Counted from the stretch's first letter, positions 19,668-29,891 are shown. The stretch is DNA of 64,000 nt from Methylohalomonas sp034521715 (GCA_034521715.1 JAXHLY010000010.1:1-64000), one strand, 5' to 3'. The notes: generated by a model from the letters alone, not told the origin. Program-made: numbers and translations.

Positions 19668-20335
19668 TGCAGCTTGAATCGTACGACCTGGCGTGCACGA
19701 CGTTCGACAATCTTGCCATCAATCTTTTCCGGCTCGAATTTCCAGCGCCGGATCGCACGCAGCACGGCGTCATTGAATATATTTTCCGGATCGGCTGATA
19801 TGATTTCAGGTTCCTTGACAGAACCATCTGTGGCGATTGTAAATTCCACTGTCACGCTGCCCTCGATACCGGCACGTAGTGCCCGCGGCGGATACTGTGG
19901 CGGTATTCTGACCGTCGGTTCAATATCAGTGAGTATTCCCGAAGTATGCGGCTGGGGTGACTGCGGCTGCCGGGCCGGGGCAGATTTCATGAAATCCCCG
20001 ACATAAGGCACACCATCAATCCCGAGCGGGATGTCTATACTGGGTCGCGGTACATCGGGCTGTGCCGGCTTGGGTTCCGGTGTTTCCGGCTCGGTAATCT
20101 CGGGTGGCGGCTGATCGGGTTCCTCCGGCGGCGGATCCGGCGGTTCTTCTTCTTCTTCGCGCTGCTGTTCCGGTCTGGTTTCCTCCTCACGCAACCGTAC
20201 AAAGTCAACGAACTGAATATCCTCGTAATCACTGATACCGGCCGGATCACTGCTGACCATTTGCTGAATGAAATAAAACAGCAGTAAGTTCAGCACAATG
20301 GCCGCCAGTATGAATAGAGGTAAACGCCAGACCAT
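19664..20335 (-). CDS. tonB: TonB-like energy transducer
   Basis: A 223-residue protein: one N-terminal membrane helix (FILAAIVLNLLLFYFIQQM), a Glu/Pro-rich periplasmic spacer (about residues 50-95), and a C-terminal TonB domain with YPPRALRAGIEGSVTVEF and AIRRWKFEPEKIDGK. It transfers proton-motive energy to outer-membrane TonB-dependent receptors. It follows exbD and precedes the TPR gene, with which it overlaps by 4 bp. Confidence 0.92.
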   Translation of the reverse strand: MVWRLPLFILAAIVLNLLLFYFIQQMVSSDPAGISDYEDIQFVDFVRLREEETRPEQQREEEEEPPDPPPEEPDQPPPEITEPETPEPKPAQPDVPRPSIDIPLGIDGVPYVGDFMKSAPARQPQSPQPHTSGILTDIEPTVRIPPQYPPRALRAGIEGSVTVEFTIATDGSVKEPEIISADPENIFNDAVLRAIRRWKFEPEKIDGKIVERRARQVVRFKLQ

Positions 20336-20389
20336 ATAAGATCAGTCTTTAACGTGAAACGGACAATGAGCTAATAATCATGTTAATGA

Positions 20390-20806
20390 TCAACTGCCGC
20401 CCGACTTACGCTGTGCCGCTATGGCGATATTTGTGACACCGGCCAGTCTGACCTGATCCATGACGTCTACCAGAAGACCACTACGGGACTGCTTGTCAGC
20501 TGTAATGATGACAGTGCCTTCAGGATTCTGTGCATGCAGTCGCTGGACATGTGCCCGAACAGCACGGACATCCACCTGCTGATTGTCGATCCAGACTTCA
20601 CCATTCTGGTTGATAGCAATCACAAGATTGCCACGTTCCTGACGGACGGCAGTCTGGGCAGATGGACGATCGACATCAATGCCGGCTTCTTTGGTAAAGG
20701 ACGCTGTCACCAGAAAGAAAATCAGCAGAATAAATACCATATCGATAAGGGGTGTCAGATTGACCCCAATATCGGTTCTTTCATGTTCTGTATGTGTTGT
20801 TCTCAT
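20390..20806 (-). CDS. exbD: ExbD-like biopolymer transport protein
   Basis: About 138 residues from the ATG at 20806 (MRTTHTEHERTDIGVNLTPL). A single helix carries the conserved Asp of LTPLIDMVFILLIFFLVTAS. The periplasmic domain ends SGLLVDVMDQVRLAGVTNIA. With ExbB it forms the proton channel that drives TonB. The longer in-frame start lies inside exbB and is not favoured. Confidence 0.92.
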   Translation of the reverse strand: MRTTHTEHERTDIGVNLTPLIDMVFILLIFFLVTASFTKEAGIDVDRPSAQTAVRQERGNLVIAINQNGEVWIDNQQVDVRAVRAHVQRLHAQNPEGTVIITADKQSRSGLLVDVMDQVRLAGVTNIAIAAQRKSGGS

Positions 20807-20807
20807 G

Positions 20808-21327
20808 TCAGCCGCTGATATGAAGCTGATCGCGTGCACGTTGTTGTTCAGTATGAGCGCGATGCTCGAGGTGTACACTAAAATAAAGACCGGCAATGGC
20901 TGTGGTCAGGCCGGCGGTAGTAGTAATCAATGCTCTGGAAATTCCATCAGCCATACCACGAGTATTGCCGGTTCCAAATACAGTGATGACGTCAAATATC
21001 GTGATCATGCCCGTGACAGTTCCCAACAACCCCAGCAATGGTAAAACCTGGATGATGATCTTGATTGGCGATAGATAGGCCTGTAATGTCAATGAAACTT
21101 CTGCCGACAAGCCCTCGCGCAGCCGCAGGGCATGCCATGTATTGTGATCCGAACGCTGCTCCCATTGTTTGACTATAGAGTCCAGCTTTTGGGGATAAAT
21201 GAACAACAGGAACCAGTAGCGTTCTATAATCAGTGATCCACAGTATTGTGGATACCATGAGTATGACGACGAGTACTGGTCCGCCGCGTTCAAACAGGAT
21301 CTGAAGCTGCTCCAGTTTATTCAGCAT
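20808..21327 (-). CDS. exbB: ExbB-like proton channel subunit, frameshifted
   Basis: MotA/TolQ/ExbB family. The start at 21327 (MLNKLEQLQILFERGGPVLV) overlaps the stop of the upstream TtpC-like gene. The frame breaks near 21225 and continues IERYWFLLFIYPQKLDSIVK. The channel helices LPLLGLLGTVTGMITIF and SRALITTTAGLTTAIAGLYF are intact. The restored length is about 173 residues, short as in ExbB2 of TonB2 systems. The gene ends 1 bp before the exbD start. Confidence 0.85.
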
Positions 21328-22676
21328 TGCCTTTATGTTCGCCTTCAGCAAGCATTGCAATGAAAGAAGCACTTTGCTGATCCAGTATCTGGATAACGGC
21401 ATTACTCTTCGGATGAGAGGAAGCTGTGAATGAGTAGTAATGGTATTGCAGCTGTTAATCCAAGTACTGTAGTTACCAATGCCTCGGGAGATACCGGCAG
21501 ACATCAGTTTTGGGTCACCGGTGCCGAATAGAGTGATGGATTGAAAGGTTTCGATAATACCGGTGACCGTACCAAGCAGACCCAGCAGTGGCGTGACGGC
21601 TGCCAGTATGGCGATACTGCTTAGCCCCCGCTTCAGAGGGTTTCACCTCATGCAATATGGCCTCGTCCAGTTTGTGTCCCAGCGTCTCGGTATCAACATG
21701 CTTGTTGTCATAGTAAATCTGCATGATCCGACCCAGCGGATTCTCACCGGCGTTTTGTCCCGTCAGCTGCTTGCGAACCTTGCCGTAAAGCCGGGACAGC
21801 GACAATAAAGCGCTCGATGGCGACAAGCAGACCAATCAGTCCCAGACCGATGATAATATAGCCGACTAAACCACCCTGCTTGATGCGACTCACGAGATCC
21901 GGTTCCTGTACCAGCAGGGCCAGCAGGTTGCCGCGGGTAGGATCGATGGCAACGGGATGAATGCCGCTGCGCGCGTTTTCCAGCTCTTTTACCAGGCTCA
22001 GATAACGATTGCTGGGTTGGCGCTGAGGTTCAACGAGTTTGCCGGCTGCTTTCCAGGTAACGCAGGTAATGACCATCAGCCAGAACGATAAAATTGCCGA
22101 TGCGCGTGACCTCACGCTGATTTTCCTGGCCCTGTTGATTTACTACCGGTGCAGTAAAGCGTACCACCTTGCCTGAGGCAGCCGCCTCATCCAATATCAG
22201 TTGCCACAGTCCGCGGATTTAATCGATTGATGGCAGTTCCTGGCTGGTTGCAAGCTTTTCGGCAAATGTCAACGCGGTCGGGTATTCTGAGCGGAGACCA
22301 TTGAGTTTTCGAGCGATGCCTGGATGTCACTGGCAATCTGGCGAATGACTCCGTGCAGTTCATCCAGATAGCCCATGCGCTGTTTGAGCTGACTTTGCTG
22401 TTCATCAATGCTGCCGGCATTTTCCTCGTAGCTGCTGCGCAGAGTATCACTGCGTTGCTGCAATTCTTCTAGCTGCGCCTTTGCTTCCTGCAACAGGCGC
22501 TGTTGCTGATCGCGTTCATTTTTGAAACGCTCGACCCGTTCACTGAATTCGCGTTTTTCCTTGGCGCTTTCCTTGCGTACCTGCTCAATGAGCTGTTCCA
22601 GGGTATCGGCCGCGGCAGACGTGCAAGGAAACCAGCCGACAGTAACTGCCGTCATGATCAGTATGATTCTTTTCAT
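21317..22676 (-). CDS. TtpC-like MotA/TolQ/ExbB proton channel protein, multiply frameshifted
   Basis: The N-terminus at 22676 has a signal peptide (MKRIILIMTAVTVGWFPCTS) followed by a long coiled coil (about residues 25-120), as in TtpC of TonB2 systems. The middle (SRIKQGGLVGYIIIGLGLIG) and the C-terminal channel part (TPLLGLLGTVTGIIETFQSI, then ALVTTVLGLTAAIPLLLIHS) are recovered only by combining frames, with at least five breaks between 22290 and 21400. The restored end reaches the TAA at 21317, overlapping exbB. Expected size about 450 residues. Confidence 0.75.
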
Positions 22677-23454
22677 TCTGCTGCTTCCGGAGCTTGAACG
22701 GGAATTCTGAAGAAGTCAGGCGGCGCTTCCTTGCGGGCGATCTTCAGACCCTTGGCAATCGACTGGTTGTATTCGGCAGGCAGCACCTGCCAGCTGTTAT
22801 TCTCCTTATCCCAGTAACCGGACTCACTGCCATTCAAGGTCTGGTAGTAAAGCCCCAGCCGGCCTATACGCAGGAACTCTACTGTCAGGGTCTCACTGTC
22901 ATCACGTTGCAGTTCACCTTCATAGGCCTCGATGTTGCGGCCGTAATCCATCTCGATCTGATATGCTTCCATTATGCGACGAAACTTGTCCGGTAATGTG
23001 ACATCTGGGCGATGCATCATTTCCTGCAGTGCAGTCAGACGTGCTTCGCGTTCCCGGGCAGAAACGGCGTGTCCACGCTGATCATCTCATCAAGTACTTC
23101 CAGCATTCGTGACATCAGCGGCACGATGTTGCGCTGGGTTTCCTCTATATCCTCAAGCTGGCGTTCAAACGAGGCGAGCTCCTCTTCCTGGCGCTGAACC
23201 TGCTTTTCCAGTTGCTCGTTATAGGACTGAATATTCTCGATTTTACGCAGGGTGTCACGGTACTCCTGAACCATGTCCTCGGTTTCATTGGCGAGTTCAT
23301 CGATCTGTTGCTGTGAACGCTGGGCCTGTTCCTGGACCTCGACCCGCTCATCGACAGCATCATTCACTGCTCCTGCAAGCAGCAGGGGAGAGCAGAGAAG
23401 ACATAGTATGGATAGGCCTCCCTGTAAGCCGTGTTGAGCATATAGGCGCCGCAT
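22673..23454 (-). CDS. DUF3450 family exported protein, frameshifted
   Basis: First gene of the TonB2-type operon. A signal peptide (about residues 10-28) is followed by a long coiled coil (residues 35-115, rich in Gln and Glu) and a C-terminal domain with ALQEMMHRPDVTLPDKFRRI and GRLGLYYQTLNGSESGYWD, typical of DUF3450. One frameshift lies near 23045. About 260 residues when restored, normal for the family. A Fur-like box lies just upstream. DUF3450 genes precede ttpC-exbB-exbD-tonB in many gammaproteobacteria. Confidence 0.85.
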
Positions 23455-23490
23455 TAGGAAAAACTTCCTTAAATTGATTGCGAGATTAGG

Positions 23491-23505
23491 TGATAGTAAT
23501 TATCA
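23491..23505 (-). promoter_or_regulatory. probable Fur box upstream of the TonB2-type operon
   Basis: tgatagtaattatca is a 7-1-7 inverted repeat (6 of 7 arm positions complementary), close to the Fur consensus. It lies 37 bp upstream of the DUF3450 start in an AT-rich stretch that also contains attatcaaatatag. The position fits iron-repressed transcription of the operon. Confidence 0.6.
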
Positions 23506-23642
23506 AATGCTATATATTATCAAATATAGACCCGTCAGAACAGTTTCTAAGATTAATGAATCAGCTGCCGTGACATTGCCTGATGAGTGCACTGCCCGCA
23601 TAATCCGACAGCCAATCCCTTCCTGATCAAGTATGCCCGTCC

Positions 23643-24995
23643 ATGAGTCTGCGTACCCGATTGAATCTGCTGATCACGCTCTGTCTAGGTCTGATTCTGC
23701 TATTGGGCACCCTGTTCGTCATCCAGCAGGCACGCAATGCCGTGCAGGAAGAGGTGAGTTCCACTGCCAATCTGAGCCTGCGGCTTATAGAGATAGCCCT
23801 GTCGAATACATCGGGCGAAGATGCCGCCGGCCTGCAGCAGAAAGTCATCGGGCAGCTGGCCCGGCTGCGGGGAGACACGACACTTGCATATCGAGATTCG
23901 CAAACAGGGCATGCCCGTTCTCGACACCCTGGGCCCGATGCGCAGCCGTGATGCCGCCCGAGGCACCGGCCTGGTTCATCGATTTGATCGGGCCGGCGCC
24001 GATGGAGTTCCGCCGCATACTTCCGTCCCAGGACATGCCGGAAACGGAGATCATTATCCGCGCCGACGCAACTGATGAAATCGCCGAAGTCTGGAGCGAA
24101 GCGCGCGTGGTCCTTGGCCTGCTGGTTCTGGCGGTGGTAATCACGAATCTGCTGGTGTATTTCACCATCGGCCGCGGTCTGTCACCCATTGATACGATTC
24201 TCAAGGCTCTGGACGGTATCGAGCAGGGCGATTACCGTCTGCGCCTGCCGCATTTCAGATTACCTGAATTCAGCCGGATATCGGAAAAATTCAACCATAT
24301 GGCCGAAGTGCTGCAAAGCAGCCGCGAAGAGAATCGCGAGTTGACCCAGCGTTCCCTGGCTATCCAGGAACGCGAAAGGCGCAATCTGGCCCATGAACTG
24401 CATGATGAGCTGGGGCAGTCAATCAGCGCCATCAAGGCTGTAGCGGTGTCCATCAGCCAGCAGGACGTCACTGATCGGGACCAAATCAGTAACAGCGCGG
24501 ATACCATCGTGGATATATCGAATAACATGTATGGAGTGGCCCGGCAGATGATGCGCCGTGCTGCGACCGGTGGTCCTTGATGAACTTGGTCTGATGGTGG
24601 CACTACAGGAAATGGTGGATGACTGGAACAGCCGTCATGAAGATATGTTCTGTCATTTCAGATTCTGATGGCGAATTTCGGGGCTTGGCGAAGATATCAA
24701 CATCAGTGTCTACCGCATTGTGCAGGAGGGCCTGACCAATATCAGCAAGCATTCCGATGCCAATGAAATTCATATCAGTCTCAGCCGCAAATACCTGAAT
24801 AACGGAGATGGTGTAGAACTGGTACTGACGGATGACGGGCTGGGTTTTAATGCCGACAAAACCCGCTGGGGACTGGGATTGCTGGGCATGCGTGAACGCT
24901 GTGAAGCGCTGGGCGGGAATTTTTCCCTAGCCAGAGGTGCCGGGCAGAGGGGTATCTATATGCATTACCATTCCACTGTCAGACAGAGGCGGTAG
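23643..24995 (+). CDS. NarX/UhpB-type sensor histidine kinase, frameshifted
   Basis: Membrane sensor kinase. It starts MSLRTRLNLLITLCLGLILL with a first helix, then a periplasmic region broken by frame changes near 23880-23950. A second helix (VVLGLLVLAVVITNLLVYF), a HAMP-like segment (SPIDTILKALDGIEQGDYRL) and the HisKA_3 phosphoacceptor box ERERRNLAHELHDELGQ follow. Breaks near 24575 and 24665 precede the ATPase part (YRIVQEGLTNISKHS, then GLGLLGMRERCEALGG). The stop is 5 bp before the response regulator start, its obvious partner. Confidence 0.85.
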
Positions 24996-25000
24996 TCCGA

Positions 25001-25651
25001 ATGACGAATAAAACCGATCCCATACGGGTCGTGCTGGTGGATGACCATGCCGTCGTTCGCGCCGGTTACCGCATGTTGCTGAAAAACAGCAGGGATATCG
25101 AGGTAGTAGCCGAGGCAGACAACGGCGAGCAGGCCTGTAAACACTACGCCGACCTGCAACCTGATGTGGTAATTATGGATTTGTCATTACCCGGTATCGG
25201 CGGCCTGGAGGCAATCCGCCGGATTATCGCCCGCGATCCTGATGCCCGGGTCCTGGTTTTCAGCATGCATGAAGACACAATCTTCGTGGAACAGGCACTG
25301 CAGGCAGGGGCGCGCGGCTACATGACCAAAAGCGGTGCACCCGAGGTCCTTATCGAGGCGGTCCGTACACTAATGACCGGCAAGACGTACCTGGATAAAA
25401 ATATTGCCGAGCGCCTGGCCTTTCAGAAAATGCGCGGCAAGGATACCCCGTTTTCAGGGTTATCGACCCGGGAGTTCGAAATATTCTGTCTGCTGGCCGA
25501 AGGACATAACACGAACGAGATCGCCAAGCGTCTGTCATTGAGCTATAAAACCGTGGCCAATTACAGCACCCAGATCAAGAACAAGCTCGAAGTGACCAGT
25601 ATTGCCGAGATTGCCCGTCTTGCCATCCGTCATCAGATCGTCAGCGTTTGA
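25001..25651 (+). CDS. NarL/LuxR-type response regulator
   Basis: A 216-residue protein: receiver domain with the phospho-acceptor Asp60 in VVIMDLSLPGIGG and Lys110 in MTKSG, then a LuxR-type helix-turn-helix (about residues 148-210, LSTREFEIFCLLAEGHNTNE and LSYKTVANY). It is the cognate partner of the upstream kinase. Nothing in the sequence fixes the signal. The membrane protein, cytochrome b561 and AOR genes that follow are candidate targets only by proximity. Confidence 0.92.
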   Translation: MTNKTDPIRVVLVDDHAVVRAGYRMLLKNSRDIEVVAEADNGEQACKHYADLQPDVVIMDLSLPGIGGLEAIRRIIARDPDARVLVFSMHEDTIFVEQALQAGARGYMTKSGAPEVLIEAVRTLMTGKTYLDKNIAERLAFQKMRGKDTPFSGLSTREFEIFCLLAEGHNTNEIAKRLSLSYKTVANYSTQIKNKLEVTSIAEIARLAIRHQIVSV

Positions 25652-25714
25652 GCGACAATCCAGGAAAATTTCCTGGTTAACGGGGAGTGTAATTCCCTTT
25701 TACTTCCCTTTTAC

Positions 25715-25850
25715 TTAAGGAAGCTTGAATAATCCCCGCATGTCATTTCGACCAACGGAGAAATCTTTTAACTCATTGATTTACAAAAAGCTATTTGCAC
25801 AAGGATTTCTCGCTGCGCTCGAAATGACAAATTATTTAGAGCTTCCTTAA
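25715..25850. repeat. MITE-like palindromic element, copy 2
   Basis: A 136-bp element with terminal inverted repeats ttaaggaagcttgaataat and attatttagagcttccttaa. Internal arms are cccgcatgtcatttcgacca on the left and gctcgaaatgacaaatta on the right. It has the same orientation as copy 3. It lies in the 320-bp gap between the response regulator and the next membrane protein; the rest of that gap shows no gene. Confidence 0.85.
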
Positions 25851-25971
25851 GTAATTATTAATCCCCGGTTCATGCGGGTTCATTAAATCTTCGCACCGGA
25901 TTGTCATCTGCACGACAATCCGTTAATTTCGTCTGGAATGATTCCAAACTCAAAAGTCACATAGGTGCTGC

Positions 25972-26535
25972 ATGGCAACATTATCTCACTCTACGACAGG
26001 TTCATCCGCTTTCGGGCCGGCCTGGGCCAGCAGCCTGGGCGTGATTGTTATCGTGCTTGGCGTGTTTCTGACTGCAATGCATGGTACCGAGTGGATGAAG
26101 CAATATGTCATGGTCAACAACATGCCAGCCAAAGAAATGCCGGCAGCCGACTGTCCCGAGGAAGAGCTGGAGGAAGAGGGGATCAGCCTGGCCGAGTGTG
26201 AATACATGGTCGAGCACGTCTGGGGCCTGGGGCTGTCGACGCCGGACTGGTTCCCCGGCGTGCAGATGGGACTGAGCCTCATAGGCACCCTGCTGGCTTT
26301 TCTGTCGATCATTATCGGCGGCGCCCTGGTGAACTACAAATCATGGGCATTACCCGCAGCCGTGGCAGTATTCGGCGGGCTGATTGCGATCGATGCGCTG
26401 CAATTCATGGCCGTGGTGAATGCCGGGCCGATCATCCGGGGTATGTATCTCTGGAGTATTCTGCTGTGGCTCATTATTCATCTGCTGATGATGACCGGTG
26501 TCTTCGCCGGACGTCATGCTGAAAGCGGTGACTAG
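25972..26535 (+). CDS. membrane protein of unknown function
   Basis: A 187-residue protein with about four hydrophobic helices (residues ~20-38, 97-118, 124-142 and 155-178). Between the first two is a strongly acidic loop with two cysteines (DCPEEELEEEGISLAECEYM). I do not recognise a family. It precedes a cytochrome b561 and the AOR operon in the same direction, so a membrane redox role is possible but unproven. Confidence 0.7.
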   Translation: MATLSHSTTGSSAFGPAWASSLGVIVIVLGVFLTAMHGTEWMKQYVMVNNMPAKEMPAADCPEEELEEEGISLAECEYMVEHVWGLGLSTPDWFPGVQMGLSLIGTLLAFLSIIIGGALVNYKSWALPAAVAVFGGLIAIDALQFMAVVNAGPIIRGMYLWSILLWLIIHLLMMTGVFAGRHAESGD

Positions 26536-26601
26536 TGGCCGCGCCGCAAGATTATCTGCAATCCCTGTGAGTCAACATCATTACAAAAAGCGGAATTTGT
26601 T

Positions 26602-27143
26602 ATGCAAAGACAAGGTTACAGTAGAAGCGCCGTAATCATACACTGGATACTGGCGGTATCGATTTTCTTTCTCTTCATTTCCAGCTGGTGGATGATGGGC
26701 CTGCCGCTGCCGTCCGAGGAACTGCGGTTCCGTGAATTACCGTTTCAGCTGCACAAGAATATCGGCATCACGCTGGTCCTGCTTCTGTTCGTACTGCTGT
26801 ATGTGAGGTTCAAGCACCGGCCTGCACCGGTCACTGACACCTCGATGAAGCCGTGGATGCACAAAGTGGCATTGCTTGATCATATCCTGCTGTATGCATT
26901 GATCCTGGCCACCTGCATCACTGGCTATCTGTCATCGGCCCATACGCGCTGGGATACGGTTTTCTGGTGGTTGATCGAATTCCCGCGTATCGCCGAGGCC
27001 AACGAGGACCTGAACGAATTCTGGGGCGAGTTGACATCTGGACGGCCTGGGCCCTGCTGGCATTCGTCGCTGTACACATCAGTGGCGCGGTGTACCATGC
27101 CTTTCTCAACGACGGCATCGTGCGGCGCATGCTGCGCTGGTGA
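26602..27143 (+). CDS. cytochrome b561 family protein, frameshifted near the end
   Basis: Four-helix diheme cytochrome b of the inner membrane. Likely haem histidines are seen in VIIHWILAVS, QLHKNIGITL and LLDHILLYAL. The frame breaks near 27030; the restored fourth helix WTAWALLAFVAVHISGAVYH supplies the last histidines and ends RRMLRW at the TGA 27141-27143. The restored length of about 180 residues is typical. It could pass electrons between the quinone pool and a partner; none is certain. The next 294 bp contain no supported gene. Confidence 0.82.
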
Positions 27144-27437
27144 ATGGTGAGATAAGGAGAACAGAAAAATTCCCGGCCAATTCCGATTTCCGTTCACTGT
27201 TCACCGGCTATCGGCAACCTTGCTGCAGCTTTGCACTGTTCCCGGATTGCTGCGCTGCAGCAAATACTTTGTCGCCGGTTTATCGGCCCGCCTTCCTAAA
27301 TGCTTGTCCACAGCGGCCCAGTTCAGTAATCTAGGCAACAAGCTGTCCTCATTAAAGAATGGCATCAAAGCCATCATGCCCAGCCCGAACCGCAGATAAA
27401 AATTTGTCATCCTGAGACTGCCGGAGGGGTACCCCTT

Positions 27438-27917
27438 ATGTTGAAAGCGCTACAGATAGAGCCGGAGAAATGCACGGGCTGTCTGCAATGCGAGATGGCC
27501 TGTTCCTACCAGGCCGAAGGCGTATTCAATCCCGCCAAATCCCGCATCAAGATATTCACCTTCCACGAGGAAGGACGTTTTGTCCCCTATACCTGTACCC
27601 AGTGTACGGAAGCCTGGTGCATGCATGCGTGTCCCGTCGAGGCCATCGTCTATAACGAGGCTACGGGTTCCAAGGATGTGCTGGCCGACAAGTGTGTCGG
27701 CTGCAAGGTCTGCACGATTGCCTGTCCGTTCGGTACCGTGAACTATGACCAGGACAGCGGTATCGCTTACAAGTGCGACCTGTGCCAGGGCGATCCCGAG
27801 TGCGCGAAGGCCTGCCCGACCGAGGCCATTACCTATGTCGATGCCGATCACACCGGACTGGACAGGATGCGCGCCCATGCCGCCAAGAGCGCCGGCCTTG
27901 GCGCGCAACAGCATTGA
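27438..27917 (+). CDS. aorA: AorA-like polyferredoxin subunit of aldehyde oxidoreductase
   Basis: A 159-residue protein with four [4Fe-4S]-type cysteine clusters: CTGCLQCEMAC, CTQCTEAWCMHAC, CVGCKVCTIAC and CDLCQGDPECAKAC. It has a strong GGAGG ribosome site. It sits 12 bp before the tungsten-enzyme gene. In Aromatoleum aromaticum the AorA subunit wires the catalytic AorB to the flavin subunit AorC (established knowledge); the same order here supports that role. Confidence 0.88.
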   Translation: MLKALQIEPEKCTGCLQCEMACSYQAEGVFNPAKSRIKIFTFHEEGRFVPYTCTQCTEAWCMHACPVEAIVYNEATGSKDVLADKCVGCKVCTIACPFGTVNYDQDSGIAYKCDLCQGDPECAKACPTEAITYVDADHTGLDRMRAHAAKSAGLGAQQH

Positions 27918-27929
27918 GGGGAGGTAATC

Positions 27930-29786
27930 ATGGCTTGGACTCAAAAAGTATTACGCATCAATCTGACCAATGGTTCGATACAGGAGGAACCGTTGAACAT
28001 GGAATGGGCGCGCGACTATCTCGGTCAGCGCGGTCTCGCCACCAGGTACCTGGCCGAGGAAATCGATCCGAAATGCGATGCGCTCGGTCCGGACAACAAG
28101 TTCATCATGACCACCGGTCCACTGACCGGCACCATGTCATCCACCGGCGGTCGCTATTCGGTCGTGACCAAAAGCCCGCTGACCGGTTGTGTTGCCTGTT
28201 CCAACTCGGGTGGTTTTCTCGGTGCCGAAATGAAGGCCGCCGGCTGGGACATGATTATTTTCGAAGGCAAGTCACCCGGCCCGGTGTATTTGTACCTGGA
28301 AAACGACAAGGCCGAATTGCTGCCGGCCGATAACATCTGGGGCTCTTCCGTATGGGTCGCCGATGAATGGATTCATAAGGAACACCAGGATCCGCTGATC
28401 CGGGTTGCCACCATCGGCCGCGCCGCTGAAAAAGGCTGTCTCTATGCCGGGGTTATCAATGACCTGCATCGTGCTGCCGGCCGTTCGGGTGTCGGTACGG
28501 TCATGGCGTCGAAGAACCTCAAGGCGGTAGCCATTCGCGGTACACGTGGTGTCGGCAACATCAAGGATCCGGCGCGTTTCATGCAGGCGGTTAATGATGG
28601 CAAGAAGGTGCTGCATGACAATGCCGTTACCGGCCAGGGCTTGCCGAAGTACGGTACCCAGGTGCTGATGAACGTGATCAACGAGGTCGGCGCGATGCCG
28701 ACGCGTAACATGCGCGAGGTCCAGTTCGAGGGCGCCAGCAAGATATCCGGCGAGGCCATGCACGAGCCGCGCGAGTCCGACGGCAAGCCCAATCTGGTGA
28801 CTAACGCTGCCTGTTTTGGCTGCACGATTGCCTGTGGCCGCATTTCCACTATCGACAGGGGCCATTTCTCGGTGGAGAACAGTCCCCAGTACTGGGGTGC
28901 ATCGGGTGGTCTGGAATATGAAGCCGCCTGGGCGCTGGGCTCGGATACCGGTATCGACGATCTCGATGCGCTGACCTATGTGCAGTTCCTGACCAACGAG
29001 GATGGTATTGATCCCATCTCCTTTGGTGCCACGGTAGCGGCGGCGATGGAATTGTATGAAATGGGGGTGATAGACAAGCAAACCACCGGCGGCATCGACC
29101 TGCGCTTTGGCAATGCCGAGGCGCTGTGCCGCATCACGGAGTTGACCTGCCGCGGCGAGGGTTTCGGGCTGGAGATCGGCCAGGGTTCCAGGCGCCTGTG
29201 CGATAAATACGGCCATCCTGAACTGTCGATGACCGTGAAAAGCCAGGAATTCCCGGCCTACGATCCCCGCGGTGTCCAGGGTATGGGCCTGACCTACGCC
29301 ACATCGAACAGGGGCGCCTGCCATTTACGCGGCTATACGGTGGCATCCGAGATCATGGGTATCCCGGAAAAAACCGATCCCCTGACCACTGACGGCAAGC
29401 CGGAGCTGGTCAAGGCGTTCCAGGATATGGGTGCGGCCGTCGACGCTTCCGGTCTGTGCGCCTTTACCACTTTTGCCTGGACGCTGGAGGATATCGCACC
29501 GCAGATCGATGCCGCCTGCGAGGGTGAATGGACGCCGGAGAAATTGCTCGAAGTGGGCGAGCGTATCTGGAATCTGGAGCGTGACTTCAATCTCGCCGCC
29601 GGCATCACCGGCAAGGATGACAACCTGCCGAAACGGCTGCTCAAGGACGCCGCCAAGACTGGCCCGGCGACCGGCAAGGTCAACGAGCTCGACAAGATGC
29701 TGCCGAAATACTACGAGGTACGCGGCTGGACGCCGGATGGCGTGCCGACATCCGAAACGCGCAAACGGCTGGGTCTGTCAACGTGA
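27930..29786 (+). CDS. aorB: tungsten-containing aldehyde:ferredoxin oxidoreductase catalytic subunit
   Basis: An intact 618-residue AOR family enzyme, oxidising aldehydes to acids (reversibly) with a W-bis-pyranopterin cofactor and one [4Fe-4S] cluster. The N-terminal domain has the family sequence RINLTNGSIQEEPL, followed by TGPLTGTMSSTGGRYSVVTK. Cluster cysteines lie in CFGCTIACGR (about residues 294-301) and in GLCAF (about 510). GRSGVGTVMASKNLKAVAIR is also typical. It has a strong ribosome site (gaggggaggt). The stop codon is the start of a heptamer repeat array. Confidence 0.93.
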   Translation: MAWTQKVLRINLTNGSIQEEPLNMEWARDYLGQRGLATRYLAEEIDPKCDALGPDNKFIMTTGPLTGTMSSTGGRYSVVTKSPLTGCVACSNSGGFLGAEMKAAGWDMIIFEGKSPGPVYLYLENDKAELLPADNIWGSSVWVADEWIHKEHQDPLIRVATIGRAAEKGCLYAGVINDLHRAAGRSGVGTVMASKNLKAVAIRGTRGVGNIKDPARFMQAVNDGKKVLHDNAVTGQGLPKYGTQVLMNVINEVGAMPTRNMREVQFEGASKISGEAMHEPRESDGKPNLVTNAACFGCTIACGRISTIDRGHFSVENSPQYWGASGGLEYEAAWALGSDTGIDDLDALTYVQFLTNEDGIDPISFGATVAAAMELYEMGVIDKQTTGGIDLRFGNAEALCRITELTCRGEGFGLEIGQGSRRLCDKYGHPELSMTVKSQEFPAYDPRGVQGMGLTYATSNRGACHLRGYTVASEIMGIPEKTDPLTTDGKPELVKAFQDMGAAVDASGLCAFTTFAWTLEDIAPQIDAACEGEWTPEKLLEVGERIWNLERDFNLAAGITGKDDNLPKRLLKDAAKTGPATGKVNELDKMLPKYYEVRGWTPDGVPTSETRKRLGLST

Positions 29787-29840
29787 ATGGTGAATGGTGA
29801 ATGGTGAATGGTGAATGGTGAATGGTGAATGGTGAATGGT
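29783..29840 (+). repeat. heptamer array gtgaatg, about 8 copies
   Basis: Perfect tandem copies of gtgaatg begin one base before the aorB stop codon, so the array itself supplies the TGA. They are followed about 15 bp later by aaaaagttcccc and then a REP-type palindrome. One of several sense-oriented post-stop arrays in this window. Confidence 0.95.
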
Positions 29841-29891
29841 TTGATCGAGTTTAAAAAGTTCCCCGGCATATCAATTGTCTATTCTCCATCC

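Noticed and set aside
27201..27410. 69-codon minus-strand open frame between cytochrome b561 and aorA
   Set aside because: No ribosome site, no family resemblance and an orientation opposite to the surrounding genes; the region is treated as non-coding.
28272..29324. 350-codon open frame antisense to aorB
   Set aside because: It lies fully within the well-conserved aorB frame on the other strand, has atypical composition and no recognisable motif; such frames are common opposite GC-biased genes.
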